Positions 1 through 9,305 of a stretch of DNA of 64,000 nucleotides are shown in pieces. The notes beneath the pieces were generated by a model. The model saw nothing but the letters and a program-made list of their open reading frames with translations. It had not been told where the DNA came from and searched no databases. Within the stretch, counting starts at the first letter, position 1. Each line of letters begins with the position of its first letter. The translations under genes and the position numbers were made by a program. Origin of the DNA: DATFVA01 sp963815785 (lineage in GTDB: Bacteria > Bacteroidota > Ignavibacteria > Ignavibacteriales > Ignavibacteriaceae); assembly GCA_963815785.1 (NCBI GenBank), contig CAWFHZ010000007.1, positions 434,001 through 498,000 on the forward strand, given 5' to 3'.

Positions 1-194
1 TAGTTGATTATGGCAATTCATTTAATCCGGATAAAGTTCCTGATCCTGATCTCCAAAAATATTATAAACAGCACAGGGTTGGAGGACTTGGTATGTATCT
101 TATGAAAACTTTAATGGATGAAGTAAAGTATAATTCAGTACCCGGAAAGTATAACGAAGTATATCTCACCAAAAATTTAAATAACCTTCATTGA
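1..194 (+). CDS. Anti-sigma-factor serine kinase (RsbW/SpoIIAB-like), C-terminal end
   Basis: Only the last 63 codons are in the window, reading in frame 3 and ending at the TGA at 192-194. The translation starts VDYGNSFNPDKVPDPDL and contains GGLGMYLMKTLMDEV. These match the ATP-lid and G2-box end of the HATPase_c_2 (GHKL) kinases that phosphorylate anti-sigma-factor antagonists. In that family the kinase binds either its sigma factor or the antagonist, and an RsbU/SpoIIE phosphatase reverses the phosphorylation. Exactly such a phosphatase begins 2 nt downstream, so the two genes are almost certainly cotranscribed. The N-terminus and its partner lie outside the window. Confidence 0.75.
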   Translation, partial: VDYGNSFNPDKVPDPDLQKYYKQHRVGGLGMYLMKTLMDEVKYNSVPGKYNEVYLTKNLNNLH

Positions 195-196
195 TA

Positions 197-1876
197 ATGA
201 ATGACACTGATCATATAAAAGTAAGAAGAAATCTTACTGCTTTAGTGGAATTCAGCAGAATAATAAATTCGAGCACAGATCTTGAATTTATTATTAATAA
301 TATACTCCTTACCTGCATGGGTAAATTCCTTGCTACAAAAGGTCTTTTTGCACTTAATACAGATGGAAAATTAAAAATCCATTCTTCAAAAGGGATTCCC
401 GAAGCCGTATTAAAAGAATTTCCCCAATCCGGTTTAACAGAAAATACATTTGATGAGGAAGTATTTCACTCGTATCTGGGTTTAGGCGATTTATGTATTT
501 CAGAAAAAGTTATTTCATCCGACCGGATTTTAGGAGCAATCTGTCTTGGAGAAAAACTTAATAAAAATTCTTATTCTGAAGATGACCGGGAATTTCTTAA
601 AACCATCCTGAATATTTCTTCAACTGCTATACAAAACTCAATAGTGATTAATGAACTGAAAAAAGTTAACCGGGTGCTTGATTCGAGGCTTCACAGACTT
701 GATTCTCTATTCGAACTCAGCAAAGAATTTGCAATGTTCTCTGATTCATCAAGTGTTGCGAGGCTTCTTGTTTATTCGGTAATAGGACAATTGTTTGTAT
801 CCAGATTTGCAGTGATCACTTTTGAAAACTCCGGGCCTGAAATACTTGAATCAAAAATTGATAATGATGAATTACTAAAAATTATTGCAGATAAAAATCT
901 AAAAACACTTGGATCTGCAATAACCGGCGATGGAATCCTTAGTAAGTACAGTGAACTCGAAAAAATAAAAATTGAACTTGTTGTTCCAATGCAGATCCAA
1001 GGTGAAACAAAAGGATTAATTTTTCTCGGTAAAAGAATTAATAACCAGGACTATTCTGAAGCTGACATAGAATATGTATACTCAGTCGGCAGCCTGGCTA
1101 TAATATCATTAGAAAATAAAAGATTATTTATTGAGGCTCTTGAAAAGAAGAAACTTGAAGATGAACTTGATATAGCTAGAGATATTCAGAAAAATCTACT
1201 TCCACATTCAATCCCTTCACTAACAAACTTTGAAATATCTGCTATAAATGTTTCATCGCGCCAGGTTGGCGGAGATTATTACGATTTAATTAGGCTTGAT
1301 GAAAACAATGTTTGTGTGGCAATTGCAGATGTATCTGGTAAAGGTGTTCCGGCAGCCCTGCTAATGGCTAATCTGCAGGCTTTCTTAAAAACAATATGCC
1401 GGCATGGGATGGCGCTGGATGAAGCAACCGGACTGATAAATGACCTGGTGAGCGAAAATACTTCCGATGGAAAATTTATTACATTTTTCTGGGGAGTTAT
1501 TAAGGACATCGAAAAGAAATTTCTTTATGTAAATGCCGGACATAACCCGCCATTGCTAATTAGAGACGGTAAAATAATTAAGTTTGAAAAAGGCGGAATT
1601 ATTCTTGGCGTTATGAAAACAGTTTCTCCTTACGAATACGAGGAAATTGATCTTAGAAAAGATGATGTGATTATTATGTATACTGACGGTGTTTCAGAAG
1701 CAATGAATAAAAAAGGAGAAGAATTTTCTGATAAACGACTGGAAGAAATAGCAAGGCGGACCTTTCGAAACAATGCAGATGAAATCCTGAAAGAAATTAG
1801 GCAGGAAGTTCTTACCTATGCTTCCGGTGCTGTTCAATCAGATGATATTACCCTGATGGTGATTAAAGTAAAATAA
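197..1876 (+). CDS. GAF-GAF-SpoIIE (RsbU-type) PP2C serine phosphatase
   Basis: A 559-residue cytoplasmic regulator. Two GAF-like sensor regions (about residues 15-155 and 175-310) precede a short coiled linker (KKLEDELDIARDIQKNLLP, about 315-340) and a C-terminal SpoIIE phosphatase domain. Metal-binding PP2C motifs are visible: QVGGDYYDL near 356, ADVSGKG, NAGHNPPLL, YTDGVSEA and the final SDDITLMV. The family dephosphorylates STAS-type anti-sigma antagonists in partner-switching pathways, which fits the RsbW-like kinase immediately upstream. I chose the ATG at 197; a TTG at 191 overlaps the kinase stop and is possible. The ligand of the GAF domains cannot be read from the sequence. Confidence 0.9.
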   Translation: MNDTDHIKVRRNLTALVEFSRIINSSTDLEFIINNILLTCMGKFLATKGLFALNTDGKLKIHSSKGIPEAVLKEFPQSGLTENTFDEEVFHSYLGLGDLCISEKVISSDRILGAICLGEKLNKNSYSEDDREFLKTILNISSTAIQNSIVINELKKVNRVLDSRLHRLDSLFELSKEFAMFSDSSSVARLLVYSVIGQLFVSRFAVITFENSGPEILESKIDNDELLKIIADKNLKTLGSAITGDGILSKYSELEKIKIELVVPMQIQGETKGLIFLGKRINNQDYSEADIEYVYSVGSLAIISLENKRLFIEALEKKKLEDELDIARDIQKNLLPHSIPSLTNFEISAINVSSRQVGGDYYDLIRLDENNVCVAIADVSGKGVPAALLMANLQAFLKTICRHGMALDEATGLINDLVSENTSDGKFITFFWGVIKDIEKKFLYVNAGHNPPLLIRDGKIIKFEKGGIILGVMKTVSPYEYEEIDLRKDDVIIMYTDGVSEAMNKKGEEFSDKRLEEIARRTFRNNADEILKEIRQEVLTYASGAVQSDDITLMVIKVK

Positions 1877-1937
1877 ATACTTATTTTTTGTACATAGTTT
1901 CCTCTTTAGTAGAACCAGTAATAAGAAAAAATAATTC

Positions 1938-4482
1938 ATGGATCCTGTAAAAAAGTTTTTGATCAGGCACAGATCAAAGATCATTATTGTAATGAGTCTT
2001 TTTCTTATACTATTGGCACTCGGAAATATTTTAATTCTTACCACGGTTAATCCCACTTCCAATGATGAATGCTTATGGGTTTCTACAGAACAAGCTGATA
2101 CGCTTGCTATTAAATTCAGCACAGTAAAAACAAACGGGGTAACCTGGAATGCAGGTATCCGTAATGGAGATTATCTATTGCAATAAACGGGACTAAAATT
2201 AAAAAGCACTGAACAGGCACAGATGATTCTTAACAGGATTGAAGCGGGTGGTATTGCTGAATATACTGTAAAAAAAAGTAGTGGGGAATTAATTGAAACT
2301 AAAGTTTATATAAAAAAGCTTATTAATTTCTCCCTGCTTGGGATAAGCCTGCTTGGGTTTTTCTGGCAGCTTATTGCTTTTATTGTGTTAATGGCAAAGC
2401 CGGATGGTAGAATTCAAAGAGTTTTTTATGCTATCGGGGGGACGTTAATTCTGATGATTTTATTCAACTTTCAGGGGTTATCTTTTGTAAGGATGACCAC
2501 ACCATTGGCTTTTCTGATTGATCTCCTGAATACGGGTGGATTAATTTACGGACCTTTTCTTATTCTGCATTTCTTTTGGATATTTCCTCACGAATACGGT
2601 TTTGCTAAAAAGAAAGCCGTAAACTATATCCTGTATCTTCTGCCTGCAATACTACTTATAGGTTTAATTCTATTCAGATTATTCTTTATCTACGATACTC
2701 AGTTTAGTGCAGAACACTATAGAAAGTTTATTAATATTTGCAATATTGCTCTTGGAGTGGCATTCCTCGGTGGGTTTATTTCTTTGCTGATTAATTATTT
2801 TAAATTGAAAGCGCCTAAAGAAAGAAAACCTCTCTCAATTATCCTGATATCCTATCTTCTATCTATATTGGTAATCCTATACACATTATTTATTGCACCT
2901 GCAATATCAGATACGGTTTTCAACTCTCCGGAATTTTACATGCCTATGATTATATTATTTATTCTTCCGGTTGCATTCGGCTATTCAATATTCAGATATC
3001 AATTAATGGATGTAAGTCTTGTTGTAAAAAATACGATTGTTTACGGAGCAGCTACAGTAAGTATAGCTGCACTTTATTTCCTGGCAATATATGTTTCAGG
3101 GCAGTTAATAAGCACTGCTATCGGAACGGAGTTTAAAGGTTTAATCGCCGGGGCAATATTTATAGTATTCGCACTGGTATTTCAATCAACTAAAGATAAG
3201 TTTCAGGATTTTTTAACCTCAAAATTTTATCCCGAACAGTTTGCCTACCAGAAAATCCTGGTGAAATTCAGCAATGAAATAACAACAGTTGTAGGACTTG
3301 AAAACATACTCGACACAATGAATTCCACTTTTGTCGAATCTTTGAAAACCGAAATGTTCGGCATAATGCTTTATGATGAGAATGAAAACGATTATCATCT
3401 TGCAAGGGAAGTAGGAATAAAATCCGGTGATGTTAGACTTTCAGGATTAAACCTGGAAAAAATTATAAACGAAAAAATTTCTACTTCGAAAATCCCGGTA
3501 ATTGAAGAGGAAGACTTTACACGTGCATTTCCAAATTACCAGGAATCATTACTGGAAAAGGGAATATTCACAATTATACCGATGATTATTAAACATAAAA
3601 TTATTGGATTAATGCTGCTCGGATTGAAACATTCGGGAGCAAAGTTTGCAGGGAAAGATCTCGATTTACTTTATGCAGTCGCAAATCAATCTGCTGTAGC
3701 AATTGAAAATGCAAGGCTATACAGATCAGAAGCTGAGAAGATCAAACTTGAAAGAGATCTTGATCTTGCAAGAAAAATTCAGCAGGGACTTTTACCGAAA
3801 AAAATTCCCGAAATTAAAGGACTCGATATTTCCGGAGAAATGATTCCCGCAATGCAGGTGGGGGGAGATTATTATGACTTAATTCCGATTGGGGAGGATA
3901 AACTATTTGTAGTTGTCGGGGATGTCTCAGGTAAAGGTTTGTCAGCATCATTATATATGACCAAGTTACAGACGATGGTTGAGTCAGCGTGTAAACCCGG
4001 AAAAGAACCAAGAGAGATTCTTATCGAAATAAACAAAAGAATTTATCAATCGATGGAAAGAAATTGGTTCGTTACAATGACTCTTGCTTTGTTTGATATG
4101 AAAGAAAATAAAGTAAAATTCTGCAGAGCCGGGCATATGCCTGTTTTTACGGCTCAAAATGGTTCAATAAATAAATACAGAACATTGGGGTTGGGAATCG
4201 GACTGGAAAGGGGAATCATCTTCGAAAAAACATTAAATGAAGAAGAGGTTGCACTTCATAAAAACCAGATTTTTGCATTCTTCTCAGATGGAATTACCGA
4301 AGCAATGAATGAAAAAAATGATCTTTTCGGAGAAGAAAAATTATCAGAACTTATTAATCAATAAGTCCTCTCATAAAAGCAGGGATATATTAAATGATAT
4401 CTGGAAGAATATTAAAAGCTATAGAGGCGCTGCAGAAGTTAATGATGATATGACTATGGTGGTTGTGAAAATCTGCGATTAA
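1938..4482 (+). CDS. PDZ-like/multi-TM/GAF/SpoIIE membrane phosphatase, interrupted by frame lesions
   Basis: One gene broken in three places. The N-terminus has a TM helix (about residues 13-35) and a PDZ-like segment (AGIRNGDYLL). It is followed by about seven hydrophobic helices (from FSLLGISLLG to IVYGAATVSIAALY), a GAF region (about 2.2-2.5 kb into the gene) and a SpoIIE domain with QVGGDYYDL, GDVSGKG, RAGHMPV and FSDGITEAMN. A TAA at 2184-2186 interrupts the PDZ-like segment. Restoring one base near 2180 and removing one A from the run at 2201-2205 gives AINGTKIKSTEQAQ. A second shift near 4361 separates the last 39 codons, which end NDDMTMVVVKICD. Repaired length is about 847 aa. The role is inferred as a membrane-input partner-switching phosphatase. 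It may be a pseudogene or carry sequence errors. Confidence 0.75.
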
Positions 4483-4631
4483 AAGTCTGAACACTCAGAA
4501 TATCTATTATTTCTAATCTATTTTAACATCACGTTTTATATAAGCACTCTAATCTTTTACTACTGGAGTTATATTCAACGTTAAACAGTGGAGAGGATAC
4601 CATAAAATCGTCAGTTGCCGGTCACAGGCAG

Positions 4632-4668
4632 TTGGTTTTGATTTCCATTTTTAACCAATTGTTTTTTT
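4632..4668 (+). terminator. Weak intrinsic terminator candidate after the membrane phosphatase
   Basis: Six-base stem TTGGTT (4632-4637) and AACCAA (4653-4658) with a 15-nt loop, followed three bases later by a run of seven T (4662-4668). The stem is short and A/T-leaning, so this is tentative. It lies 150 nt downstream of the plus-strand phosphatase and faces the convergent nuclease gene. Confidence 0.3.
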
Positions 4669-4763
4669 ATATCGGCAAACTATGAACAATCTATTATTAA
4701 TGTATTAAAACCGGGTTAAGTTTTTAATGATTCTGGAATACTATTTTATCCTTTAAACTTTTT

Positions 4764-6252
4764 CTATTTAAGTACAATCATTTTTTTAACCTCTGTATAA
4801 GTTCCCGATTGAATTTTATAAAAGTAAACTCCACCCGGTAAATTTAAAGCTTGAAATTCAACATTGGTGTTTTCCAGCCGATTGAAATTCGTTTACTAAA
4901 GTTGCTATCTCTTCAGATAATACATTATATACTTTTAATTGAACTATACCGGATTGAGCAATATTATAGCCTATAGTGGTAGACGGGTTGAATGGATTAG
5001 GGTAGTTCTGATCTAAAGTAAAATTATCTGATTGGATAATTGATACTGAAATAATCTTGGAATATCTAAAGTTTCCATCATAATCAAATTGTTTGAGACG
5101 ATAAAAATAAAACCCTGGATTAAGATTTCTATCGATAAAAGTATAATTATTTTCATTAGTGCTGGTGCCCGATCCCGGAATAAAGGCAAGATCATTCCAT
5201 TCATTCTCATTTTTACGCTGTATCTCAAATCCCCTGTTATTTTTTTCAGTTGAAGTTTTCCAGCTTAAACTAACTTCATTGTTTTTGGTTTCAGAATTGA
5301 ATGCAATAAGTTCCACTGGTATAACCGAGTTGAATTCAAAAGTTGCAATTACGGGCAAATGATCCGAGGAATAATGCAATGCATTTGCAACCTCCTGAGA
5401 TACAACAAGATTGGGCGGTTGATTTATAGAATCATTATAATGCTGACCGTCATTTCCGAAAACCATATAAGAGTTATTAACGTAGTGCACTCCGCCTGTA
5501 TCAATAATTCCCTGCGACATAAGTATCATGTCAAAACGATCATCCAGTCCTCCATTCGCACCTCCTCCAAACTGTCTTGTCCTTGTAGACTGAGTATGGT
5601 ACTGTGCATAAGCTGAATTATTCCAGGTGCCCGTTAAAGTAAGGACATCAAGAAAGTAACCGTGAATTATTGCATCCAGCAGTGCTGTATATGCTGGTTC
5701 AGTCGATGAATAAATATTAAAATCTCCCATAACCAAATAAAATGAATTTCCGGAAAGTGCATTTGTAACTTTTCTTAAGCTATCAACTTCCTGTTTCCTC
5801 TTTAGTTCATTATCTGAACCCTGGCTGGCTTTAAGATGAACAGCATAAATTCTTATAGTATCACCTGATGAATTTTCTGTCAGGGTAAATTCAGATATAT
5901 CCCTAAGGGCAGTATGAATTGGTGTGTTGCTGATAAAGGTGAAGTACTCCGGTTTATAGAACAATTCGTTGTCGGTATCAGGTCCGTCATTAAAAATACC
6001 TGCAGCATATCCGGGATAGTTGGGAAGAAGCACATTCTGAAGAAATCCATTTACTCCAGCTTGTGAGGTCATTTCCTGGCAGACTAAAATATCAGGTAAG
6101 GTTGCAGCTATTGTAGTTCTGAAATACGGGTTGCGTGTCGTTGTATCATTACCGGGATAATTTAAAAGATTATAGTTCATTATTGTATGTTCAATCTGAG
6201 CAGGCAGTAAAAAGGGAATCAATAAAAAGAATAATAATATTTGTTTTTTCAT
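4764..6252 (-). CDS. Secreted endonuclease/exonuclease/phosphatase-family protein with T9SS sorting domain (frameshifted)
   Basis: Starts at MKKQILLFFLLIPFLLPAQ, a clear signal peptide; a longer upstream reading exists but buries it. Residues about 20-310 carry the EEP (DNase I-like) fold with catalytic motifs CQEMTS, VMGDFN and SSDHLPVIATF. An FN3-like segment (ELIAFNS...VSLSWKTS, GFEIQRK) follows, then a type IX secretion C-terminal domain (NYPNPFNPSTTIGY). The frame breaks after GKHQ. Removing one base near 4863 restores VEFQALNLPGGVYFYKIQ and the ending VKKMIVLK, giving about 495 aa. The substrate is unknown: family members cleave DNA, RNA or phospholipids. It should be exported across both membranes. 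Confidence 0.8.
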
Positions 6253-6273
6253 AATCAAAAAAATTTCATTAAT

Positions 6274-6305
6274 AAAAAAATCCCGGCTCACTTAGTTAAG
6301 CCGGG
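6274..6305 (-). terminator. Intrinsic terminator downstream of the bactofilin gene
   Basis: Perfect 7-bp GC-rich stem CCCGGCT (6282-6288) and AGCCGGG (6299-6305) with a 10-nt loop. Read on the minus strand it is followed by seven T (plus-strand A run 6274-6280). It sits between the bactofilin stop (6469) and the nuclease start (6252) and should end the bactofilin transcript. Confidence 0.75.
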
Positions 6306-6468
6306 AGGACACTTAAGAAAGGGTATGCCTTAAATATTTAAAACTTCATTTTAAAATTAAGAAATGTTTAGATCGAAAAGAATAGCGTTGAAATTAAGGT
6401 TGATCTATGACCAACCTATAAATTGGGGTTCACTAATATCTAAATTGCTTTAATAAATATGAACTTTT

Positions 6469-6879
6469 TTACTTCTTAATAGATTGATTTACCTGTTTGT
6501 TAACATCTTTAGATTCCCAGGTCTCAGAAGAATTGCCCATATTACACTTTCCATCAAATTTGGCGCCCTCTTTAACACTGAGAGTTTTGGTGTAAATATC
6601 TCCTTTAAGATTTCCTTTTTCTTCCAGCACTAATTTTTCTTTAGCTCTTACAGTGCCGGTGACATTACCCCCGATGACTATTACATCTGCATTTATTTGT
6701 CCGTTTACTTCTCCATTTTCACCAACAGCTACATTTCCCTTTGAGCTAAGGTCTCCCTGAATTTCCCCGTCTACTCTGATATTTCCGTTACTTGTTATCT
6801 TTCCTTCAATCTTAACCCCGCTGCTTATTATTGTAGTTTCATCTGATTTTGAACCTTCAAACGATAAATTTTTCATCAT
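6469..6879 (-). CDS. Bactofilin-family polymer-forming cytoskeletal protein
   Basis: A 136-residue protein with the bactofilin (DUF583) pattern of short beta strands ending in glycines: GVKIEGKITSNGNIRVDGE, GDLSSKGNVAVGE, GEVNGQINADVIVIGGNVTG and GNLKGDIYTKTLSV. These form a right-handed beta-helix core (about residues 18-115) with flexible charged tails. Bactofilins polymerise without nucleotide and scaffold cell-wall or polar structures beneath the membrane. The minus-strand sequence GGGAG lies just upstream of the start; either of the first two Met codons could be used. It is monocistronic, with its own terminator at 6274-6305. The cellular role here is not determined. Confidence 0.9.
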   Translation of the reverse strand: MMKNLSFEGSKSDETTIISSGVKIEGKITSNGNIRVDGEIQGDLSSKGNVAVGENGEVNGQINADVIVIGGNVTGTVRAKEKLVLEEKGNLKGDIYTKTLSVKEGAKFDGKCNMGNSSETWESKDVNKQVNQSIKK

Positions 6880-7150
6880 TATTCATTTCTCCCGGTATCT
6901 TTATTAAGAAAATTATTTAATACAATTCATTTAAAATATAAATTCTGAATCATAGATTAATATAATTTTATCCGGGGCACAATTGCAATAGGAATCTTTT
7001 AAAGTAATGAATAAATAATACTTGGATTACAGAAAAGTGAAATTAAGTAATTATGAATATATGCGTTATTTATTTTGGCGTATTCCTCTTTTGTTTGTCT
7101 CTGTCTGTTTTTTTAGTTTATTTCTAAATTCAAATAAATAAGGATACTCT

Positions 7151-8005
7151 ATGTCAACGCTCAGAATAGGTACCTGTTCCTGGAAGTACGATTCATGGAA
7201 GGGGATAGTTTATTCCGCTAAACCCAGGATAAATTATCTTGAAGAATACAGTGCCAGGTATAAGACTGTAGAAATAGACCAATGGTTCTGGAGCCTCTTC
7301 ACTGATTTTGTAAAGCTTCCCGAGGAAAAAACAGTCAAAGAATATAATGATTCAGTCCCTGACGATTTTAAGTTCACAGTTAAGGTTCCTAATTCTATTA
7401 CCCTTACTCATTATTATTCTCAAAAAACAAATTCATCACTGAAAGAAAATCCTTATTTCCTGAACCCGGAACTCTACCAGCAGTTTCTGAAAAAATTAAA
7501 ACCTCTTGAAAATAAAATAGGCGCATTAATGTTCCAGTTTGAATATTTGAACAAACAAAAAATGAATTCGGAAACAGAATTACTGGACAGATTAGGATCA
7601 TTTTTTGATTCGATTGATAGAACCTGTGATATCTCAATTGAATTACGTAATCCTAATTATCTGAACAAAACTTATTTTGAATTTTTAACCGGGCAAAATA
7701 TTTCGCACGTCCTTCTTCAGGGTTATTATATGCCGCCTATTAAAGAAGTTTTTCAGAAGTTTAAAGATCAACTGAAAAGCACTGCAATTATCAGGCTTCA
7801 CGGACCGGATAGAAAAAAGATAGAAGAGCTTACCGGCGGAGACTGGTCAAAGATTGTGCTGCCGGAAGATGATAAAATTGAATGGCTGCCATCTATTATT
7901 AATTATTTTCTTGAAAATGAAGTTGATATTTATGTGAATGTGAATAATCACTTTGAAGGCAGCGCCCCGCTTACAATTGAGAAAATAAAAAGATTACTAG
8001 AATAA
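7151..8005 (+). CDS. DUF72 (YecE-like) protein
   Basis: A 284-residue cytoplasmic protein of the DUF72/YecE family, which adopts a TIM-barrel fold and has no firmly assigned reaction. The family start RIGTCSWKYDSWKGIVY, the long conserved YKTVEIDQWFW segment, IGALMFQFEYL, DISIELRNP and a C-terminal VNVNNHFEGSAPLT are all present. Length is typical. The start is supported by AAGGA 7-11 nt upstream. It stands alone, with non-cotranscribed genes on both sides. Confidence 0.9.
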   Translation: MSTLRIGTCSWKYDSWKGIVYSAKPRINYLEEYSARYKTVEIDQWFWSLFTDFVKLPEEKTVKEYNDSVPDDFKFTVKVPNSITLTHYYSQKTNSSLKENPYFLNPELYQQFLKKLKPLENKIGALMFQFEYLNKQKMNSETELLDRLGSFFDSIDRTCDISIELRNPNYLNKTYFEFLTGQNISHVLLQGYYMPPIKEVFQKFKDQLKSTAIIRLHGPDRKKIEELTGGDWSKIVLPEDDKIEWLPSIINYFLENEVDIYVNVNNHFEGSAPLTIEKIKRLLE

Positions 8006-8083
8006 CTGATTATAGTTTTCTTCTGTATATCATTTACAGGTTAATTATTAATTTTGACAGAGATTGGTGAGTGGGCTAGCCAT

Positions 8084-8111
8084 AAAAAAAGCCGGCTGTA
8101 AAAACCGGCTT
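8084..8111 (-). terminator. Intrinsic terminator of the secD-secF operon
   Basis: Seven-base stem AAGCCGG (8089-8095) and CCGGCTT (8105-8111). On the minus strand the hairpin runs straight into a T tract (plus-strand A run 8084-8090, part of it in the stem). It lies 21 nt past the secF stop and also faces the DUF72 gene, so it may work in both directions. Confidence 0.75.
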
Positions 8112-8131
8112 GCCAAAATCAAATCCTTTTA

Positions 8132-9271
8132 TCAGAACTGAACTTTTTTCTTGCTTCTGTTTGCGTATTCAAGTACTAATGCACTTGCTACGAAGATTGA
8201 AGAGTAAGTGCCTATTACAATTCCGAAAAACATTGTAAATGCAAAAGCTCTCAAAACTTCACCACCGAAAATAAGCAGAACAAGAATTGTTAAAAGAGTT
8301 GTACCTCCGGTAAGTATTGTTCTACTCATTGTTCTGTTAACGCTTGCATTAATAACATCTTTTAGCGGCATTGTTTTATGTATCTTCAGATTTTCTCTAA
8401 CCCTGTCGAAAACAATTACAGTATCGTTAATGGAGTAACCAACAAGGGTAAGAAATGCGGCAACAACTGTCAGATCAATTTCCAGATTTAATCCCGGGAT
8501 AACATTATAGAGTACAGAATATAAACCCAGGGTGATAAGAACATCGTGGAACAAAGCGAGCACCGCACCAAAAGCAAATATAAACTTGAACCTGAATGCG
8601 AGATAAATAAGGATAGCGAGAAGAGAAAGTACAACAGCAATAACTGCATCCTGTTTTAATTCCTTCCCTACTTTAGGACCAACATGATCCTCTTTAATTA
8701 CTTTGAATCCATTATCCTGAACTTTCTTTTTCAGGTTTTCCTTTATCCAGTCTGCTATACCTACACTAACAATCATTTTTTTATTATCCGGTTCTTCTGA
8801 AACTTTACTCGTCTGGAATCCTGCACTGAACAACCTGTCTGTTAATATATTAGTAGTATCGGCATTAGCGAATTCATAAGTTACCGAGTTAGCTGAAGAG
8901 TCAACTATGTTTAAGGGCAGTCCGGGATAAATACTCTGAATCTCGGTATTAACATTATTAACAACACTAGGGAAAACAGCTGATGGAATATTTTGCAGTT
9001 CAGTTCTGATGAGAACACCGGTTTCACTTCCGAAAGTTTTCAATTCAACAATTCCCAATCCAATATTATTCACATCCTGTCTGATCTGGGATATCTGAAC
9101 AGGTTTATCAAATTGTAAAACAATCTCAGTACCACCTTTGAAATCAATTCCAAATACGAGTCCGCGAAAGATTACATTCAATAACCCAATCAGGAAAAGG
9201 GAGGTTGAAATAATATAGAAAATTTTTCTTTTACTTAAATAATCAACCTGAAGATTTTCAAATATTCGCAT
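8132..9271 (-). CDS. secF: Protein translocase subunit SecF
   Basis: A 379-residue inner-membrane protein with six expected TM segments (about residues 16-36, then five between 210 and 370). The family hallmarks GIDFKGGTEIVLQF (about 41-54) and YSINDTVIVFDRVREN (about 280-295) are intact. The large periplasmic loop (about 60-200) looks longer than in Escherichia coli SecF. With SecD it uses the proton-motive force to pull exported proteins out of SecYEG. secD lies 34 nt upstream on the same strand, so the two form an operon. It would feed the many signal-peptide proteins found elsewhere in the window. Confidence 0.96.
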   Translation of the reverse strand: MRIFENLQVDYLSKRKIFYIISTSLFLIGLLNVIFRGLVFGIDFKGGTEIVLQFDKPVQISQIRQDVNNIGLGIVELKTFGSETGVLIRTELQNIPSAVFPSVVNNVNTEIQSIYPGLPLNIVDSSANSVTYEFANADTTNILTDRLFSAGFQTSKVSEEPDNKKMIVSVGIADWIKENLKKKVQDNGFKVIKEDHVGPKVGKELKQDAVIAVVLSLLAILIYLAFRFKFIFAFGAVLALFHDVLITLGLYSVLYNVIPGLNLEIDLTVVAAFLTLVGYSINDTVIVFDRVRENLKIHKTMPLKDVINASVNRTMSRTILTGGTTLLTILVLLIFGGEVLRAFAFTMFFGIVIGTYSSIFVASALVLEYANRSKKKVQF

Positions 9272-9305
9272 TTATTTAACAGCTCCTTAAAAAGAGTAAA
9301 ATTGA

